Shown here piece after piece: positions 37,963-52,558 of a stretch of 64,000 bases of DNA (the first letter of the stretch is position 1; each line of letters opens with the position of its first letter). The stretch comes from Epiperipatus broadwayi (lineage: Eukaryota > Onychophora > Udeonychophora > Euonychophora > Peripatidae), in assembly GCA_028023455.1 (NCBI GenBank), contig JAQFVV010012395.1:8422498-8486497 (forward strand). The letters run 5' to 3'. The notes under the pieces are model-generated. The model was not told where the DNA came from. It made no database searches and saw only the letters and a program-made list of their open reading frames with translations. A program made the position numbers and the translations under genes.

Positions 37963-40900
37963 AATATATATGTATAAATTATATGTATATACCATAGATA
38001 ATATGTAATCAAGTATATTCTATCAAAGTATGTAGAAAATTATCTACTATTATAATAATAAATTACTATTATCGTAATAAATCTATGGTACAAGACAATA
38101 TTTGCTGCTTTGCTGAAACAAACTTTTGATACAGTGTAACCGTTCACATATAGGCGAAACTATTCATACAGTATCATGTGATGTTTAGGGGTTTAGTATC
38201 TTTGTTCACTATAATCATGATTTGACAAAGATACATTGTATCGAAAATCTGACTCAGCAAACTAATAAATATTGTTTGTAACTAAGATTTATTATTGTAA
38301 TAGATTATAATTGTCTGCATACTCTAGTAGAATATATTATACCGGTCAATGCCACCACATCAACCACCTAAGCTGCAGTCTGAATTCAAACCCAGTCAAA
38401 CCAAAGAATTAAATCTAAGACCAAACTGAATTCAAACCCAACTCACGAGCTCAGATCAAATCAATGGATGCCTATGTCGATGGCACATGACTATGCACCA
38501 AGAAACTAGCTCAATGGATGATGATGATTAGAGACCCCTGATCTGACTCTACTAACATATAATAAAATAACTAAGGATATTTATAATTCAATTCATATAT
38601 GTATGTTTGGGTTGCCAATGCAGACAGTGAGCATTAATATTAAAATAGTTATTAAAATAATAAAGAAAGTTAAAAACCAAATATGTCATATAAAATGTTT
38701 AATAAGAATAAATATTTTTGTTCAAATTGTTTGTGATTAATATTATATATATATTACCTCTAGTCTTTAAGAATGGGAGTTACAATTTACAATAAGAATG
38801 GCAGTCGTTCTCATATGCCAATAATCAAATCGCACTTATAGGAGGATTATATATATCCATGCCTGACAAGTAACAAAGGTAAATAAAGGTATTTGGCTTG
38901 GACATAAATTATTATTCTAATTTTAAAAGAAAAGAATGTGAGATTTATTTTTACACTTCCATAAAGCAATTCATAAAGAGCAAGATAAGTATTTAGGGCA
39001 TAACCTTAATATTTGACAAAGAACTTATTTAATTATAATGAATATGAAATTGTTTGACTTTAATAAAATCAATTCATTATGATTTATGTGCATGAGAGTG
39101 GGCTTTATTTGAACTGAGAAATAACGGTACAGATGACCTCGAGCCTTAAGAGCAAATACGAAATATGATGGCTTCTCAGTGATTTGAAAAAATAGAAGAG
39201 TGGCTTGTATTTGACAAGTCTTTTATGCCCTATGAAGGATCCATGGAACACAGGGAAAGCCAGGCAGGGTCATAGCTGTGAACATTTGGTCTTCCAATAT
39301 AATAACGAAAAAATGCGGAAATGGTTTCTTCCTAGGTAATTAAATTAACAATAATATCACCAATGACAAGCCTACAAAGCAGGAGATGGCTCACATCAGC
39401 AACATTCAGAAAATGATGACTTAATAATCATAGTGTTGAAGTAATAAAACCCATTTTACATAAGAAATGCTCTACATAATGACCTGATCATGTTGAATTA
39501 AAGTCAAACATGCTTTAACTAAAAGTGATTAACACAATTATAAAATCATGGTAATTATACCCTAAATATCATGCCCTCCCTGTGTATTAATATAAAGTAT
39601 AAAATTTAAATTAGAATATATTGATTTTATTTCCTTTATCAACCTTTAGAAAAACAGTTTAATATTATTAATATGAATAAATAAATATTGGTGAAACTCA
39701 AGAAAATAGCCGGGAGCATAGGTTAGAAAATGGGCTAATTATTATCAGCCATTAGTAACATTGGCAAACATTTAATAAATTCTTCAACTCAATAATTAAT
39801 AGAACTGTGTTAAATTAGTTCTAGATGGCCAGAATTACTATAAAACTTAATATTACATTATTTTCATGAGGTAAGTTTAACGAAAGAGATTATTATCGAG
39901 TTGAAGCATTATTGGCATATAATAAAAATAAATGACATTAATAATTATTCAATAAATATATAATAAAGATAGTGAACCAAACTGCCATCATAAGAAAAGG
40001 GAAAGTTAACAAAATATTAAATTTAAAGACTAGAGATAGAAATAGAGAATTACTTATACAAATAAAGACATTATAATGTGAAGAGCTTTTAAAAGGTGGT
40101 GTAAAGTAAAGTTTGGAAACTGGCCAGAAAGTTGCAATTCATTAAAGAAATGTATTACCATTCCTTCCATGGTTGGTTCCTTAGTTTTCATGACAGAGTC
40201 CAATTGGGTTGAAATGTAGGTGCACATTTTAACTTATGTGAATAGCATTTGGATTAATTTCTTTCAGGTTTTGGCAGCTCATGATTGGTGTGGAAAAATT
40301 TACTTTGCAGCTACATTGAAGATTCTCTGGGAACTTTGGGTCCAGCAATCAGATTCCCAAAGTTAGCCATACACCATGATGAAGACACTGTAAAGATTCA
40401 TAATTTAGATGGACGTGGCTTTTAGTGGCAAGTTCTCTTAAAAAAATATGGCTTCTCCTTCTTGAAATTTTTCCGGGCTATTTATACCTGCTCTCTGATT
40501 TCCCACCCATTCTGACTCTTGATTTCTTCAGACTAGAGCTTCTTGCATTATCAAAAGTTACAATTTTGTTACTTGATTTCAGATACATTCCTTCGATAAG
40601 GCTTTCAAACTCATTAACTTTGAATTAGAAAATAAATTTGTAAATCTAAAAACGATTTTAATCAAAAACCGTACTTTCATTTTAAATTATTATTTTTTTG
40701 CTAATTAATAAAAATTCCCCATTGTCTTTGGAAAAGGACGATCTGAAAGCTTATCAAAAGAATGTAGCTTTTAATCACTGAAATGTAAACAAATTGACAA
40801 AAGTAAAAATAAATATTCCGACTTAATGAAACTTTATAATGAATATATATTTAACTATTCATAAATACATACACACAATCCATGCAGTTATAATATATAT

Positions 40901-43900
40901 ATATATGTTTTCATGAATAAATTTATCATGAAATTATTTATAATATTGGTTAGTTTAAATAGTAAGTAACTAGCTTTAACACATGTTTATATAACACTGT
41001 TTTAATTGAAACTAGCGTGTATAGAACGTATAAAGCCCCGTTGCATTTGGAAATTCATGGTTAGTGCTAGGGTTTGAAGTAGGCTACGGTTGAGATATCA
41101 TGAAGCTAGGATCGAACTTAGATCCAACTGCTTCAATATATATTGAAATATTTTATTATGTGAAAATATCTGTTATATTTTCGATTAGAAAAGCCACTGT
41201 CTGATGTTAATAGACAGTAATCATTAGAAAATATAATAGATATTTTCATTATTTCAACAACAGCATGTGTTAAAAATTATTACTTTTATAATAATTTTTT
41301 TTTTCTTCACCAATACAAATTGTAATTATAAATATGCGATTTTTTTCGCATGCGTTAGTGAAGCTGCAATTATAATATAATGCATGCCCTCAATTAGGCT
41401 GACAGGCATCTTATTATGGTGTGACTCAGGCTAACATCAATACAAGAATTTACCAACACATGTATGCATACCACAGGGTTAAAAACAAAAATGAAGGAAC
41501 ATCGATCTTCTGGTACTACCAAGCAGCTACAGGCCATGTATTTTAACCCAGTTCTGCCTAAATAATTTGCACAGAGAAGAGTGATGCCAAAAGAAAAGTC
41601 AAAGAAGCTTTTTACATATGACTTCAGTGCCATTAAAGAAGAGAGGCATGCTTTGTCTCTCCAAACAATGGACTAACTAATTGAAAATTCAAGCTCATTT
41701 GCATGTGTGTACAATAAAGCACAACAATCTTTATTCATAAAGCTATGAGTATGAGATTTGAATACTAAATCTCGAAAGCGCTAAGCGGGCATATTAAATA
41801 TTATATTATAATTACAGCTTCCCTAACGCATGCGAAAAAAATCGCATATTTATAATTTTAATATATATATACATTTATTACAATACACTCTAATATCAAA
41901 GCAACCCCCTTTCACAAATAAAAATAAATACACTTTAAGCTTTGGTCCAAAATATTACTTGAATAACAGATTAGACATTGATTCCTCAGATCCATTCAAT
42001 ATATGCACATAGTATATTAAATATAATATAATACCACAAATTTATAATTATTATTGCAAAAATTTCAAAATTTTAATGTAAATATAGTCTTGATTTTGTT
42101 CTATAGTTATATAATTGTTAGTGTACTAATCTATCATGCTCATAATCTGTCATTAATATCTGGAGTGATGCTAGCATAAATGTCTTTTAGGTAGATGATA
42201 ATGTCATTAGTGAGCTTAGAATTTTTCAGACAAATGAATGTTTGTCTAATTATTTCTAGCTAGGATGAAAAGTCTCTCAGATAATCTAAATTAGTCAAAT
42301 GAATGTTTCTATACTAGTTATAAAAATGTAGAACTGTAATCTTACACCAGTGATATAAGCACTGTCTTATACCAGTATTATGTTATTCTATTATCACAAT
42401 TAATTATTAATGTATTACTACAACCGTTTTCTTTTTTTACTTTTTTTTTTTACAAAGATATATCATAAGTTTTCTTTTTTATAATTATCCAGCACAAAAT
42501 AAAATAATGTTGCAAAAAAGATAGAAAAATAAAGTTAAAGATAGATAATTGATTGGTTTAATAATCTAATAAAATTGTAAGCCTCATTATTATCATTTTC
42601 AATCAGTATCAATTCATTTTAGAATAAAAGAACTTTCCATGTTTAATACAGACTTCTGATTTCTAATATCTCTTCACCATATGGTACTAACAAGCTTTAT
42701 TATTTTATCTATTCATCTCACTTATGGTCTCTTTCTAGGTCTTTTATAATCTTCATATATGCATAGTTATTTATATTTCAATAAAATTGTGCATACACAT
42801 ATAGATAGTAGGACTTTATCATGTAATTAATGTATTTTCCTGATATGCTCATGCTTTGAATTCAGGTGAAACTTAAAAATTTTGAGGGAATCATATTGTA
42901 ATGAATACAGATACTTTTATGGTTGTAGGTTAGCAAATGAATATCTTACTTGTTTCATTTATATAATAAACAAGAAAAATGTGAATGAATATCATTTATC
43001 ACCAGGGTTTCCTAACAAGTTAGAAATGTTCTCTCCGCAAAGGGTTATTGAAGGCTGTTTTGCATATCTATGTATACACAGACATATATATTGTGCATTT
43101 ATATAATATTAGAGAATAGAGCATGCTTCAAATTTTGACAACTCAATTAAATATTGTCGACATACCAGATGTTTTGATATATTAATGAACTTGATCATTT
43201 GGGAATGAAATGCATGTAATAATTACATTATTTAAAAAATATAGTTCCAGTTGCTTGTGAAACTAATATTTTACTATTAATTCAGTCATTTATTTTTAAT
43301 AACAGGAACATGCCTTGCTGAGGATGATTATAAATGTCGAAATAGTATAAAATGTCTTCAACACAGTGAAGTTTGTGATGGTGAAGTGCACTGCCCTCTA
43401 GGGGATGATGAGATAAATTGTGGTATAAAATTAAAATTGAATTGTTTTCTTTGTAAAAATTATATATATATTTTAAAAACTAAAGTTTTAATATAATTTT
43501 TTATAGTTCTCCTTTCGCCAACTGGTATTGTCCATCAGGATTTTGACCGTCCAGCTGCAGGATATATAGTAGTCAGATGGAAAGGGGATTGGCATTTATT
43601 TTGTCTATCATCTTGGTCATCAACTATGTCATTAGAAATATGCAAAAAGATTGGTTATAGGTAAGTAAGTCTTAAAATGTTGACTTATGCTTTATAAGAG
43701 CAATTTATATAATTTACATATATTTAGTATAATTTACTGCCATGATCCTAAATATCTACTCTTAAAACAATATTACAGTTGAAGCACCTAGAAGTCATTA
43801 CTGTGGTATACATAAAATAAAAGCTTAGCAAAGTGTTAAAATATTTGCTTTATCTAGAATTGAGTCTTCTTTTCCACCTTTTAGATCAGTTCAGAAAACA

Positions 43901-46466
43901 ACACAAGAGCCTGCAGGAACATTCACCCAGTCTTTTTTTATGCCTAAAGATAAGAACATTTCCACTTTTCTAACTGGAACTTCTAGGTAAGTAATTAATA
44001 AGATTTTTAAGTGATTATTTATCAATGATGTTACTATTATCTTATATCATTACATGGATGAATTTGGCCTAATTGCTTGGATATGACAAGAGTAGCTTAA
44101 ATTTCTTAGCAGGCAGCAGCATGTCTTTTTTAAAATAGCTTTTACAAAAGTTTTTATTTCATTTGCATCTATATATTTAAACACACCCATACATACCTTT
44201 CTATATACACATACACATATACTTGGTTTTTAAAGGTTTATTAAAGATTATGAGTTTTGATATGTGAATTGTGGATAAAGGGTTTTAAATGATGATGTTA
44301 TAATATATAGTTGGGAAAAATGGCCATAATCAATATTGCATTAATATATTTAATAAATAGGTATTTAAAGCTAAAAGTGTTTAAAAGACAAGTAAGATTA
44401 AATATATATATTTATTGTTGATAAAATAATGATAAAAGAATATAAATATTTTTAATTATTATAAATAAAAGAAGATATTTGTTATATATTTAAAATATAT
44501 TTTATTTAAAAATATTAAAATTTTTTGTGGGAAAATAGGTCAAATAAAAAAGAAAAAAAAAAAAAAATAAAAAATAAAAAAAAATTAATAAAAAATTTAA
44601 AAAATAAAATAATTTATTATTCAATTTGGGGTTATAAAATCAATACCTCCACCAATAAAAGGAGTGTTATTTAAAATTTAAGAATTAAATAAAAATAAGT
44701 AAAGATAAGTTTTAAAGAATAAAATTAGAATATATAAGTATATATTAGCTGTTTAGTAAAGCTATTCTTACTGGTTTTGTCCATTAAATATAAAATATCA
44801 AAAACACAGATAATATTTTGAATAAAAACATAAACATTTAAAAATATTTATTTTTTTCAACTTTAAAAAAAGGTGTCTAGTGAATGTCCTAGTTAAAAAA
44901 TTTAGGTAAAAATCGGGTGTAATATTCTGTTTATTTATCTAATATAAAATTAAATATTATAATTATTAAAATAAGATAGGTATTCTTTAAATAATAGCAA
45001 AAATAAATAATTGAGTTTTTTTATAATATAATATTATATTGGTTATGTTTTTATGAAGGTATGAAGAATATTGGAGTGGGATAATTATATTATGGTAAAT
45101 AATATATTATGTTTAGTTCTTACTTGTTTTTGTTTTTAAAATGTTTATTTTATAGAAAAGAAAACTACAAATATTTATTTCTCTTATATTTTTTTTTAGT
45201 TATTTTTTTTATTATTTTTTTGTGGTTTGTTTTTTTTTTGGTATGTTTTATGAAGTTTATTTTGTTAAAGTTTACGTAGGATATAATTTTGTAGTTTTAT
45301 GTAAAGTAGTGTTTTTTAATTTGGTGTTTTGTAGATATAGAAGGAGTAGTATAAATAGTATATAAATCATATTACTAATCATGATGAAAGATGAAATTAA
45401 ATTTTTTATATAATATTTAAAAATTTATGAAAAAAATTATAATTTATTTACAGATATAGTTTATATGCTATTAAAGTAGATATAAAGTAAACATATAAAA
45501 AAATTTTTTATTAATATAAATTTTTTTACACTAAATATTTATAAATTTTTTGATATTGATCGATATTTTTTAAATTGTTTATCTTTTTATATAATTTTAA
45601 AGTATATTTAAGGTATAGTTAATAATTAAACATATTATTATTTTTTTTTTATTTTCTTTTAATTTGCTGTAAATTTAAAATTTTATGAAGTAATGTAAAT
45701 AAATTTGTTTAATTTGTTTTAAAAGTGGTCGATCATTATTTTAATTTAATATTTGAAAAAATTTGCTTGAATTTATTAATATTATTTTAGAAATAAATAA
45801 TATTTTGATTACATTTATGAGAATTGATTGATTATTAATATTTCATAGAGTATTATATTATATAGGTAATATTATTTATTAGATTATTGAATATAAGATT
45901 TGATTATTAAAATTAAGATGTATATGAAATAAAAGAAATATGATTATTTATTTATATTGTTGATATAAAATAGAAGATTGGTTAACTCTAAGATTAGTAT
46001 TATATTATTATTAAAATAAGTTAGGTGTATTTAGGTTTGTGTAAAACCATATCATACTTATTTACAGAGTTATCATTACTTTAAGATAATTAGAAGACGA
46101 GATTATTTAATTATATTTTAAAAATTAAAAGTTAAGATTTATTTATTTTATTATTATTAAAGATATTTATTTTATTTAAAAGCATAAGAAGTTAGATGTA
46201 GTAAAGTTATAAGGAGGTAATAGTATTCTTATGCATTGAGAATGTCTTGGAGATATTGACTAATGTAAATCTACTTATTGCTTTGTAACTTTATTATCTC
46301 ATGATTTTGATAAATACTTATTTAATTAGTAATATAGAATATATTGATTTTGATAATTGATAATAAATTTAATTAAATATGATATATAAAAGTAATTAAA
46401 GATAGATATGAAATTTTAATTAAGCATTATAATTTAATTGGTAGTGTATTTCAAATATATTTAAAG

Positions 46467-46527
<61 letters not shown>

Positions 46528-49500
46528 AAATAATAACTAAATACTATATAGACATATACATGCATTTATATATACAGATATCTGTTTATTTCTATTTAAT
46601 TATATATTGTAATTGTCAGACGCTAGCTGCCTGAAATACTGGAAGAAAGATAATAGATATTTAATGTGTATCTAATTTTTTGGCAGTTAATTCTAGATTA
46701 ATTGGATCCCACCAGGTTTTTCCAGAACCTGAAGATGATATAAATTTGGTTTAAGCACCAATCTTCTTAACAATGTACCATTAATTCTACCTCAGATTTC
46801 AATGATGTATTTTTAAAAATAATTCTATTATTTATCCAGATTTTAAAAAAAAAACTACTAACATGAAAGGCTTCTCTCTTGATTCATCTTCATGAATTTT
46901 TTCAATTTCATATTATAATCATGACATAGTATGAATTTTTTCCAACTTAGTCAGGATGTTGTAAATGTCTTCAATTTATACATTCATTAAAACACTAAAA
47001 AAGTATGTAAAATAATGTTAGTTGAATAAATATCACAGTAGATTTTTTTAAATGTGAACTATATACAATTCCATCAGCATTGGAGGATCAACATCTTGTA
47101 CTTTAAATTCATATATAATGTGCATCTACTTTCTAAAGGGATCATTTTTATTTTTGTATTAATTTCACAAATGGATTATTTAGTCATACCAAGTATTTTT
47201 AAATAAACATCTAACTAAAGAATGTAAAGCAATACTTTGGTATTGTAAAAAACGTATCTGTAATAAGAAAAAAAGATGAAATGGGTAGAAGAGTTCAATC
47301 AAGAATTATATAATAAAAAAAAAACAACTACCTCCTACATCTATTATATCTTCTAAATTTCCCAGAATTTTAAATGAAGAAGTGAGACATAATGAAGCAG
47401 GTGTAGAAATAGAATTTTTTACCAAACTAGAGCATTACCTTAAAATTCAATACTCAAGAATCTAATGGACCATGTTCGATTCCCATGCTAGTACTGTCTG
47501 TGGTCAAGCCAACAACACTTGAAGATGAGGGGAGAATAATATCTCTAAAAATGTTGTGCATATACTAAACTGTTTGATGTGCTATTACTAAGAGTTAAAT
47601 GTATTTAGAATATTTAAATAAAAGTTAAATTTTTCTAAAGACATTCTATACACATATTAGATGATGGAAGTCATTAAACAACTAAAACCCCATGATCACA
47701 AACTTTCAGGAAACATTATATACCAAGTCTTTAAATAATAAATATGTATCAAATGACTGAAAGAATACATTACTAATATTAATATTTTAAAAAGGTGATA
47801 AAGAAGATCTTAGAAATTACAAGCCTATCAGTTTTATATAATTTTTTGCCAAGATAATTACAACTCTTTTATAAGGAACATTGGATTTCAATCAACCCAA
47901 AACATGCTGGTTTTTTAAAGTGGTTTTAGCACAGTATATAACCAAGTATTGTGAAAAATTATAGAGAGGAACAATGAATATGAGTTGCCATTATGCTTTG
48001 AATTTGTAGATTATCAAAAGGCATTTGATTTTATAAGCATTTCTTCAGTGATTAAAGCATTGCATCATCAAGGTATAAACCCACAATATTGTCATATTCA
48101 GAAGAATATTTATAAAAATACAATAGCAGCAATTAAATTATGTAATGATACTAGGAAGGTTAACAATGAGAAGGGTGTAAGACAGCTTGACTCCATATAG
48201 CCAAAATTTTCTGCAGCGGTACTGTAAAAAGTATTTGTGGATTAAAATGAAAAGCTAAAGGAATAAAAGTAAATGGGATTTAAGTCATTTAGATTTTTCA
48301 TATGATGTAGTTGTTTTTTGCAAATATTGCTTAAGTGTTTCAGGAAATTTTGCAAGAGTTATTGGATGAAAGTAAGAAAGTAGCACTAAAGGTAAATGTT
48401 AAAAAGACTAAAGTAATAATGTTCTATGGATTTTCTCAAAAGATGAAAATAAAGATTGATTATGATGTGTTAAAAGAAGTTAATAACTAAAAATATTTTG
48501 GTCATATTATTACTACAGATGAAAATATAAAGGATAAAATTAAGCACAATATTATATTTTGGTGAAGTGCTTTTGGTAGAAATAACTTAATATTAAAAGG
48601 AAATATGTCTATGTATTGAAAAGGATGGTTTTTTAATAAATGTGTTTTACCAGTTTTTACTTATGGATTTGACATAGACACATAAAAATAAGAGCAATAC
48701 AGAGACTACAGACCACTCAAAGAAGTATGAAGAAGTACATGTTCTGAGTAACAAGAAACTATTGAAAATGCAGTTCATGGCTAAGAGAACAAACCAGGGT
48801 TACTGACATTGTTGATAGAATCAAAAGGCTGAAGTGGAGTTGGGTTGGACATATTGCTAGAATAGATGATAGTAGATGGACTATTAAAATCTTAAAGTAG
48901 ATTTTATGAGATTGTAAAAGACCCAGAAAGTGACCATATGTGAGATAGATGGATGAAATAGGAAAGTGTGCAATAGTGATGTTGAGAAGAAAGGCGAGAG
49001 ATCAGAGAAAATGTACTAAAATTGGACAGATCTTTATTCAGCAAGTCATTGGTAATGGTTGATAATGATGATAAAAGAACTTAGGTTTGCCTCTATGAAA
49101 GTCAGAATATTAGAGAGTAAATTTGAATCATTGTCTATTTATAAGCTTACAATTGATGTCATACACTCTTCATTCACTCTAATAACAAAATCACATTACA
49201 TTCCATGCATCAAGTCTCTTTACAATAATGATAATAATGAAAATATTTTATAATCATTACATATAAACAATAAGACCCTTTAAAATACAAATAATATGCA
49301 TACTCTAAGACAAACTACAACAAATTTACACTACCTTTTCACAGTATAGAATTGGAAATAAATACTTTACATATATTATCTCAATAAAATATGATACATA
49401 TCATATAAACATAATAACATACAGGTTTAAGATATTAAATATTTGTATGCACTATTTATAATCTACTACTTATGAATGCTGTAAATAAAATGTATAGAAT

Positions 49501-51155
49501 AAAGAAACAATAACTTTATCAAAATTATACATTTCATTATTTACATAGGTAATTTAAGTGAATAGAAATTATTTGTAAATTTATGTTGCAAAAAAACACA
49601 TTTCTTGCTTTAACATTCACCATCCAAGCAATCTGTTTTAATGCTCTTAGACTAATGCATTTAGTATTAAAATTAATTAGATATTAACAAAAAAATATAT
49701 TTTTTTATGCTTGAAATTATGCCATATTGAAATTACACCAAATTTCAGTTGGCACTACATATATAAATGACAGGTAATAATGAAACATTTTCTTATTTAA
49801 GAATACAGGTAATAATGAAACATTTTCTTATTTAAGAATAAAACAAGACACTATGTGAAAAAATATGAGAAAATGAAGTAATATTTGAGAATTTGAAAAT
49901 GTATAAATGTAAGGATAAAGTGGAAGGAAAATATACAATTTTGTGATGTGTGATTTTGGAGACTAAAGACAATTAATAATAGGACATCAGAAAAAATAAT
50001 ATTGGAAATACAGTAATTAAAATGGTTAAAAAAAGACAGAAGGTTATTGAGATATGCTTTGGAAAAGTACAAGTCAATGGTAAAATAATGAATAAAAGTA
50101 ATAAAATTAATCTAAAAATGGGGTAAAAGAGCAGACGAATATAAACAGAAAAATTTAAAATTAATATTCTTCATCTAAAATGGAGATTATCTTTAAAGAA
50201 GAAATTATTCTAAATTGCATTGCTGATATTTTAAGATTACTATTGTTTATTGACTTAATAATAAAATAAATATCCAAAATAAAATTTAGGTAATATTAAG
50301 TTTTAAACTATTTTGATCTCTATTACCTTATTATTCACTTGCTTTTAAATATTTTTCGTTTTTATAGTAAAGTTTGTTATCAAGGAAAGACTGTTTATCT
50401 TACATGTGAAGAAATAGGTAAGAATATAGTCTTTTATTTATAGTTTTTTATAAGTTGTGAAGCTAATAATAATTTCTTTATGCATATAATAAATGTATGG
50501 ATTTGTTTACTGTTTAAATTAGTTAAAAACAACATAAATAGGCTAATTATAAATTTATTTAAATGCACATTGATTACGTAAGTAATATTTACTAAGGCTG
50601 TAACCTCAAGAATATGCGTGTAAAAATGCGATATTAGGGACCTCTACAGGTCTTAACCACAAGCTTACGCTTTGGAAGAAAAGAGTGAAACTAAGTAAAA
50701 CGTTAATCAATTAATAATCTATTGATGCATATCATTTTATTGCCAATCTAAGAACTATGTGTATTATATGTACAAATATTTTAAAATTCTTAAATTGCTA
50801 ATATTCACAGACATGTGGATTATATAAAATATCTGTTAATTTTTTAACTGCATTAGTATCAAATTATTTTTCCATTTGGCTTTATATATTAATGACAAAT
50901 ATGCAAAATAAAAATGTAAAATGCATGATTCAGATTGTTTCTACTGTTTCTCATCAATCTTCATTATGCAGGTTGATTTTTATCTCTATTTATTGTAAAT
51001 CAATCCTGTCTTCATATATAATAAAAACACGGAATTACTTCTCTATAAAACGGCTTTTATATTTCAATCAGAAGACTGATGAAAACCAGTCTGCTGGTTG
51101 AAATATAAAAGCAGTTCTGTGTTTTTATTATGTTTTTTATTTTTTCTTTAGTTAG

Positions 51156-51240
<85 letters not shown>

Positions 51241-52521
51241 CTGAGATATATGATTCCTGCAGTTGACTTAGTTTACTATAATATGACAATTTTATAATTG
51301 AACAAAAATATTGGTTTAGATCAAAATCTAAGAAATGAATAAAATGTGTAAAATGTTAGCTTGAGTAATATAAAAATAGATAAATGTAGCAAAAAGCTAT
51401 GATTTATATCAGTACAAAAAATAACTTTTTTTATGTCAATATTGTGATACCATCTATCAAATTTTGCTTTCTAATTATGTAATTGATTTTTGAGTTTGTA
51501 TTGTTTAATTAAATATAGTTTGTTGCTCAGAGGAGTGTAGGAGTCAAACTCAGTAAGTGAGATAATCAAATTTTGATCCAGAAATATTTAGATTTTGAAT
51601 ATGACTCTTCATCACTACACTAAACTATCCAGGATTTGAAGATATTAACTGAAAATAATTGAGAAGAATGTTTTAACAATTTGAAAAGTTTATATTTTTT
51701 TAAAAGTTAATTTGTATATTAAAGTTAAAATCAGGCCTGATAACATGATTAGTCTATAGTTGATATAAGCATGAAAATACATTTCTGAAAAGTATAAACT
51801 GATTTTGATCAATTATTTGACAATACACCTTTAAATAAACCATTGTATTTAAGCCTTTATGAATATCAAGTTGGTATTCTATATATAATTTTATTAACAC
51901 CATAATTATATTTTGTTAATATTCTGGTTATTATTAAGTATAAAGATTGAAAACTTGTAGATTGGAAATATATATTTAATTTTTTAAAACAATACTAGTT
52001 TTCTGCTACGTTAATGTAAATACAATGGATAAAAACTTAACCTTTTGCTCTGTTAGAAATTAATAACTTTGGAAAATTTGTCTCAGTCAGCTTAAATTTT
52101 TGATTATTATATTAAAAATTGTATTATGTTATTTATAATAATTAGATTTCAATCCTAATATATTATTATCTCTAGTTACTATATTGTGTTTATTAATAAG
52201 AAACTGTTTTCACTTCAATTTGTCTAGTTTATTAATAGTTTGCTGTAATTTTTCTTCTTTTAGTTAATGTCATTTAATTTTATAGTGATGTCTGAAAAAA
52301 ATCAGATAAAAAATGTTCAGTTAAGTGTTTAAAAAATATCAAGTTTATCAGTGTTTTTTAAATGTTTTTACCTCATTTTTTATCTCTTATCATTTCTGCA
52401 GCACAAAAGATTTTCTAATTAAAAACATTTTATTAATGAAACATATTTTCAGTAAATCTATGCAAACAAATGTTATGCAAGAATGATGGAGGTCTATATA
52501 TATATATATATGGTTTTGTTT

Positions 52522-52558
<37 letters not shown>

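Noticed and set aside
40262-40425. Possible exon after TTTCTTTCAG with IRFPKLAIHHDEDTVKIHN
   Set aside because: There is a stop shortly after the acceptor in that frame, no donor in a matching phase, and no recognised family; perhaps an old transposon remnant.
44390-46540. Nuclear copy of mitochondrial DNA, based on composition and strand skew
   Set aside because: No mitochondrial protein, rRNA or tRNA sequence could be recognised in any frame, so composition alone is not enough; kept only as a hypothesis to test.
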